NCBI RefSeq assembly: GCF_009183365.2
Contig: NZ_CP068230.1
Location: 1,579,001-1,643,000, forward strand
Source of the DNA: Shewanella algae
GTDB taxonomy: Bacteria; Pseudomonadota; Gammaproteobacteria; Enterobacterales; Shewanellaceae
Direction of reading: 5' to 3'
Length of the DNA: 64,000 bases
Below the pieces are notes generated by a model, which had not been told where the DNA came from, ran no database searches, and saw only the letters and a list, made by a program, of their open reading frames with translations. A program made the translations under genes and the position numbers. Shown in pieces: positions 60,700 to 64,000 of this stretch (the stretch's first letter is position 1; the number at the start of each line of letters is the position of its first letter).

Positions 60700-60909
60700 A
60701 TGAGATTAATTAAACTGAAAGAAGTACTGAACCTGACAGCCCTGTCCCGCGCCAGTGTTTACCGCATGATGGCTGACGGAAAATTCCCAAGCTCTGTATC
60801 CCTCGGCGAGCGCTCCGTTGGCTGGGTAGAAGAAGAGATTTTGAACTGGATAGAAGAGCGAATTGCCGCCAGGGACGATGGCCAAAATACATCGAAAGCG
60901 GCTGCATAG
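60700..60909 (+). CDS. AlpA-family transcriptional regulator (first copy)
   Basis: A 69-residue MerR-like helix-turn-helix protein of the AlpA family: RLIKLKEVLNLTALSRASVYRMMADGKFPSSVSLGERSVGWVEEEILNWI. In CP4-57, AlpA activates the excision gene. The start ATG 60700 is preceded by AGGAG. It is divergent from radC. A second, related copy lies 170 bases downstream. Confidence 0.92.
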   Translation: MRLIKLKEVLNLTALSRASVYRMMADGKFPSSVSLGERSVGWVEEEILNWIEERIAARDDGQNTSKAAA

Positions 60910-61017
60910 ATAGTTATTGAAACGTACTGGAAGATACTTTGTCGATACTCGCTATATACTTGAGTTTGAATGACGAACCCCTTCCGCCTGCGGCCTACTC
61001 TAACTTCACTCTAAATA

Positions 61018-61051
61018 CCATGTTGGCAGACCGAATAGTCTGCCAACATGG
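61018..61051. repeat. 14-bp inverted repeat (hairpin) between the two alpA genes
   Basis: CCATGTTGGCAGAC at 61018-61031 is perfectly complementary to 61038-61051, with a six-base loop. There is no T-run after it on either strand. It lies 27 bases before the second alpA gene and may be its operator or a leader structure. Confidence 0.75.
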
Positions 61052-61078
61052 GGGACTGGAGTTTGACAGAAGCACAGT

Positions 61079-61288
61079 ATGAAACTCATCAAGTTGAAGC
61101 ACGTCATTGAACGCACCGGCCTTGGCCGTTCATCCATCAACAACTACATGGTGGCAGGCTACTTCCCTAAGTCAGTGGAGCTAGGTTCCCGGCTGGAGGC
61201 TTGGGTAGAGGATGAGATAGATGAATGGATTGCTGATAAAATCAGCAAACGAGACGCGAGTAGTACCCAACTAATCAAACCTGCTTAA
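61079..61288 (+). CDS. AlpA-family transcriptional regulator (second copy)
   Basis: A 69-residue AlpA-like helix-turn-helix protein: KLIKLKHVIERTGLGRSSINNYMVAGYFPKSVELGSRLEAWVEDEIDEWI. It is clearly related to the copy at 60700 (same length, matching LIKLK, FP-x-SV-x-LG and W-VE-x-EI positions) but differs in the recognition helix. The start has a weak ribosome site. A 14-bp hairpin lies just upstream. Confidence 0.9.
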   Translation: MKLIKLKHVIERTGLGRSSINNYMVAGYFPKSVELGSRLEAWVEDEIDEWIADKISKRDASSTQLIKPA

Positions 61289-61484
61289 GGCTTAACCAAA
61301 GTGGGATTCTGTGGCCCGTCGCACTGGATAGGGTTCGCTGACTCTGGCACAATCATCCATCAGTATTAAGGGAAATTAAGTCACTGGCATCTATCAAAAA
61401 ATCGTCATGAGAATGACCGGTTGTCAATGGCGTGTGGTCCAAAGCAGTATCACCTTAATCTAAGATTTGATAAGAGGCACAGGG

Positions 61485-62420
61485 ATGGTCGAGACAATTC
61501 CGAGTTACGAAGAGATGATGCCAGCGGTACTGAAGGTACTGACTGACGGGCAGCAAAAACCGCTTAAGCAGGTTTATGATGAGGTCGTTGCCCTCTATGG
61601 CTTTTCTCTGCAGCAGCTGGAACTCCTTCTGCCTAGTGGTAAACAAACCTATATCCGTAGTCGCATTGGCTGGGCCAAAACCTACATGGTTAAGGCCGGT
61701 CTGATTAGCCAGCCAAAGCGAGGTATGTGTGAGATCACCCAAAGAGGACTAGACGCATTGGCAAGTGGTCAGTTGATTAACAACGATTACCTGGCCAAGT
61801 TTGATGACTTTAACGACTTTCGCTGCGCACACACTGCCCGGCCCTGCCAACCATCCAATCGCGCCCGTGCCATTAGTGTCAGCCACAACGATGATAACCA
61901 AACACCCACTGAGTTGATGGCAAAAGCCTTCTCCGCTCTAAATGCTGCCCTGGCCGATGAACTGCTTGAGCAAATTCACAGCCTGCCACCCAAGTTCTTT
62001 GAGCAACTGGTGGTCGATTTAATGCTGGCCATGGGCTACGGCGGCAGCCAAAAGGATGCAGGGCAGGCGACTCAGTACAGTAACGATGGCGGTATAGATG
62101 GCATCATCAAGGAAGATAAACTTGGGCTTGATTCCATCTACCTGCAAGCCAAACGCTATCGCGATAACGCAGTCGGCAGGCCGGATATCCAAGCCTTTGC
62201 TGGTGCGCTCGATATGCACCGCGCCCGCAAAGGGGTGTTTATCACCACTTCGAGCTTCAGCAAAGATGCTCGCGACTTCGTCACCATGATTGAAAAGCGC
62301 ATAGTGCTCATAGATGGCCGTGAACTTGCGGCGCTTATGATAGAGCACAATGTTGGCGTTTCGACTCGCGAGCTATATGCCGTAAAGGCGATAGACTCAG
62401 ATTATTTTTTGGTAGACTAG
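61485..62420 (+). CDS. Mrr-family restriction endonuclease
   Basis: A 311-residue enzyme with an N-terminal winged-helix domain (YEEMMPAVLKVLTDGQQKPL to ITQRGLDALASG, about residues 8-100) and a C-terminal PD-(D/E)xK nuclease domain. FEQLVVDLMLAMGYGG is followed by DGGIDGIIKEDKLGLDSIYL and QAKRY, the D...QxK active site of Mrr, and VFITTSSFSKDA closes it. Mrr-type enzymes cut methylated DNA. ATG 61485 with AAGAGG upstream replaces the TTG at 61467. It is directly upstream of the type I modification gene. Confidence 0.92.
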   Translation: MVETIPSYEEMMPAVLKVLTDGQQKPLKQVYDEVVALYGFSLQQLELLLPSGKQTYIRSRIGWAKTYMVKAGLISQPKRGMCEITQRGLDALASGQLINNDYLAKFDDFNDFRCAHTARPCQPSNRARAISVSHNDDNQTPTELMAKAFSALNAALADELLEQIHSLPPKFFEQLVVDLMLAMGYGGSQKDAGQATQYSNDGGIDGIIKEDKLGLDSIYLQAKRYRDNAVGRPDIQAFAGALDMHRARKGVFITTSSFSKDARDFVTMIEKRIVLIDGRELAALMIEHNVGVSTRELYAVKAIDSDYFLVD

Positions 62421-62516
62421 CCAACTTTTACTTTGTATTTATTTTCGCCTGAGTGAATTTAGGCCCCCAATAAAACTGATTACTAAGATAGATCTTCAAT
62501 AACTTTTGGAAATGAA

Positions 62517-64000
62517 ATGCAAAAACTGACGCTTAACAAACTGTCCCGTAAGCTTTTTGAAGCTTGTGACATTCTGCGGGGCAAGATGGATGCTTCTGAA
62601 TACAAAGAATACATTTTCGGGATTCTATTCCTTAAACGTATGTCTGACCAGTTTCATAAAGACTATGAAACCAAAGTAAAAGAGTTAAAAAAAGCAGGCC
62701 ATAGTGACGCAGCTATCCAAACCGTAGTTGGTAAAGCGTCTCAGTTTAGTTTTTTCGTACCAGAGAAAGCGCGTTGGGAAAAACTGCGTCATTTAAAAAC
62801 AAACGTCGGCTCAGGGTTAAACAAAGCACTGGAAGCATTGGAAGAGAGCAATACCAAGAAAGGCTTGGAAGGCGTACTCAAGCACATTAACTTCAACCGT
62901 AAGGTGGGTAAAAAGCCTATCCCTGATGAGCGTCTGGTTGAGTTTATTCAGCACTTTGACAGCATCCCTCTCTCAAATGACGATTTTGAGTTCCCCGATC
63001 TATTGGGCGCAGCCTACGAATACCTGATCAAATACTTCGCCGACAGTGCAGGTAAAAAAGGCGGTGAGTTCTACACCCCTGCTGAAGTGGTGCGCTTGCT
63101 GGTGGAAATTCTTGAGCCTGCCGAAGGCATGGAAATCTACGATCCCACCTGTGGTTCCGGCGGTATGCTGATCCAAAGTCGCAACTACGTGCAGGAAACG
63201 GGCGGCAACGTTAAGAAAATTCACCTGTTCGGGCAAGAAGACAATGGCGGAACCTGGTCTATCTGTAAGATGAACATGATCTTGCACGGAACAGGCGGCG
63301 CAGACATTGAAAATGGTGACACACTAGCCACACCACTGCACCGAACCAAAGATGGTGAAGTGCGTCCTTTCGATCGCGTAATTGCCAACCCTCCGTTTTC
63401 ACAAAACTATAAGAAAGCGGATATGCAGCTCAAAGAACGCTTCAACACCTTTATGCCAGAATCTGGTAAAAAAGCGGACTTGATGTTTGTGCAGCACATG
63501 GTGGCCTCGCTCAAAGCCAACGGTAAAGCTGCCGTGGTCATGCCTCATGGCGTATTGTTCCGTGGTGCAGAAGAGCGTACTTGCCGCCAAGACTTCATTG
63601 AGCGCGGCATTCTTGAAGCCGTGATTGGCCTGCCGCAAGGTTTGTTCTACGGTACGGGCATTCCAGCCTGTGTGTTGGTGCTCAACAAAGCTGGACGTGA
63701 AAGCCGTGACTCAGTGCTGTTTATTAACGCTGACCGTGAATATCGTGAAGGCAAAAACCAAAACAGCTTACGCCCTGAAGATATTGAGAAAATCACCAGC
63801 GTCTATAAAGCCATGCTGGAAGATGATAAGCATCCTGGCGTCGAAAAATATGCGCGTTTGGTTCATAAAGACGAACTGGCGCGTGAAGATTACAACCTCA
63901 ATATTCGCCGCTATGTCGATAACAGCCCAGCACCTGAGCCTCAAAACGTTAAAGCACACTTAAACGGCGGTATTCCAACCAAAGAAATTGATGCGCTACA
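62517..64000 (+). CDS. hsdM: Type I restriction-modification methyltransferase subunit HsdM (3' end outside the window)
   Basis: An N6-adenine methyltransferase subunit of a type I restriction system. From ATG 62517 the frame is open to the window edge (494 codons seen). The N-terminal HsdM helical domain (LSRKLFEACDILRGKMDASEYK) is followed by the S-adenosylmethionine motif DPTCGSGGML (D209) and the catalytic NPPF motif (N291, VIANPPFSQNYKK). The specificity (hsdS) and restriction (hsdR) genes would be expected to the right. It is cargo of the mobile island together with the Mrr gene. Confidence 0.95.
   Translation, partial: MQKLTLNKLSRKLFEACDILRGKMDASEYKEYIFGILFLKRMSDQFHKDYETKVKELKKAGHSDAAIQTVVGKASQFSFFVPEKARWEKLRHLKTNVGSGLNKALEALEESNTKKGLEGVLKHINFNRKVGKKPIPDERLVEFIQHFDSIPLSNDDFEFPDLLGAAYEYLIKYFADSAGKKGGEFYTPAEVVRLLVEILEPAEGMEIYDPTCGSGGMLIQSRNYVQETGGNVKKIHLFGQEDNGGTWSICKMNMILHGTGGADIENGDTLATPLHRTKDGEVRPFDRVIANPPFSQNYKKADMQLKERFNTFMPESGKKADLMFVQHMVASLKANGKAAVVMPHGVLFRGAEERTCRQDFIERGILEAVIGLPQGLFYGTGIPACVLVLNKAGRESRDSVLFINADREYREGKNQNSLRPEDIEKITSVYKAMLEDDKHPGVEKYARLVHKDELAREDYNLNIRRYVDNSPAPEPQNVKAHLNGGIPTKEIDAL

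Overview
The window reads as a chromosomal segment of a Shewanella-like gammaproteobacterium with a polar flagellum. The basis is gene order: the fli/flh export genes, flhF-flhG, fliA and cheYZAB are followed by the polar-array genes parC-parP-cheW, an arrangement shared by Shewanella and Vibrio. The genus call is inference from layout and protein character, not from a database search.

Region 1 (1-16.8 kb, +) is one long flagellar and chemotaxis block. It starts inside fliN, runs through fliOPQR and flhB, and then, after a good sigma-54 promoter at 3684, through flhA, flhF, flhG, fliA, cheY, cheZ, cheA, cheB, a small membrane protein, parC, parP, cheW and a DUF2802 protein. A strong terminator closes it at 16.81 kb. 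Most start codons overlap or nearly touch the preceding stop.

Region 2 (17.0-24.2 kb) holds a FlhB C-domain paralogue and a FliK-like protein on the minus strand, mlaA, an RssB-like response regulator, a POT peptide transporter (minus) and an RfaH-type antiterminator. Two inverted copies of a ~115-bp dispersed repeat flank the first four of these genes.

Region 3 (24.2-50.6 kb) is a surface-polysaccharide locus. A ~580-nt leader carries a perfect ops element (RfaH recruitment site) inside an 81-bp unit repeated three times. It is followed by a very large SLBB/Wza-like exporter, a Wzz-like protein, wecB, wecC, glf, a Wzx flippase, three GT-B glycosyltransferases, a candidate Wzy, an unrecognised helical protein, a hexapeptide acetyltransferase and a WecG-type transferase. 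The stretch from glf to the WecG-type gene (about 31.4-40.7 kb) is visibly AT-rich, as expected of a horizontally exchanged locus. Decayed IS4- and IS110-family remnants lie at 41-42.4 kb. Sugar-nucleotide genes follow: a WecA-type gene, galU, rmlB, rmlA, ugd, a UDP-glucuronate 4-epimerase and, after an NlpE-like lipoprotein gene, rmlC. Together they predict a Wzx/Wzy polymer begun on undecaprenyl-PP-GlcNAc, probably containing ManNAcA, galactofuranose, a dTDP-6-deoxysugar and uronic acids.

Region 4 (51-53.9 kb) has a catalase-peroxidase with an export signal and a DUF3297 gene.

Region 5 (54.2-64 kb) is a mobile island of CP4-57/CP4-6 character: a divergent RHH/winged-helix pair over a palindromic operator, a phage Gp2-like HUH protein, an LRAT-domain protein, a minimal tyrosine recombinase, DUF2787, an unknown gene, RadC, two AlpA regulators, an Mrr-type endonuclease and the start of a type I restriction system (hsdM, running off the right edge). 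Several perfect palindromes, and two terminators placed directly against ribosome-binding sites, mark this island. No rRNA, tRNA or CRISPR array was seen.
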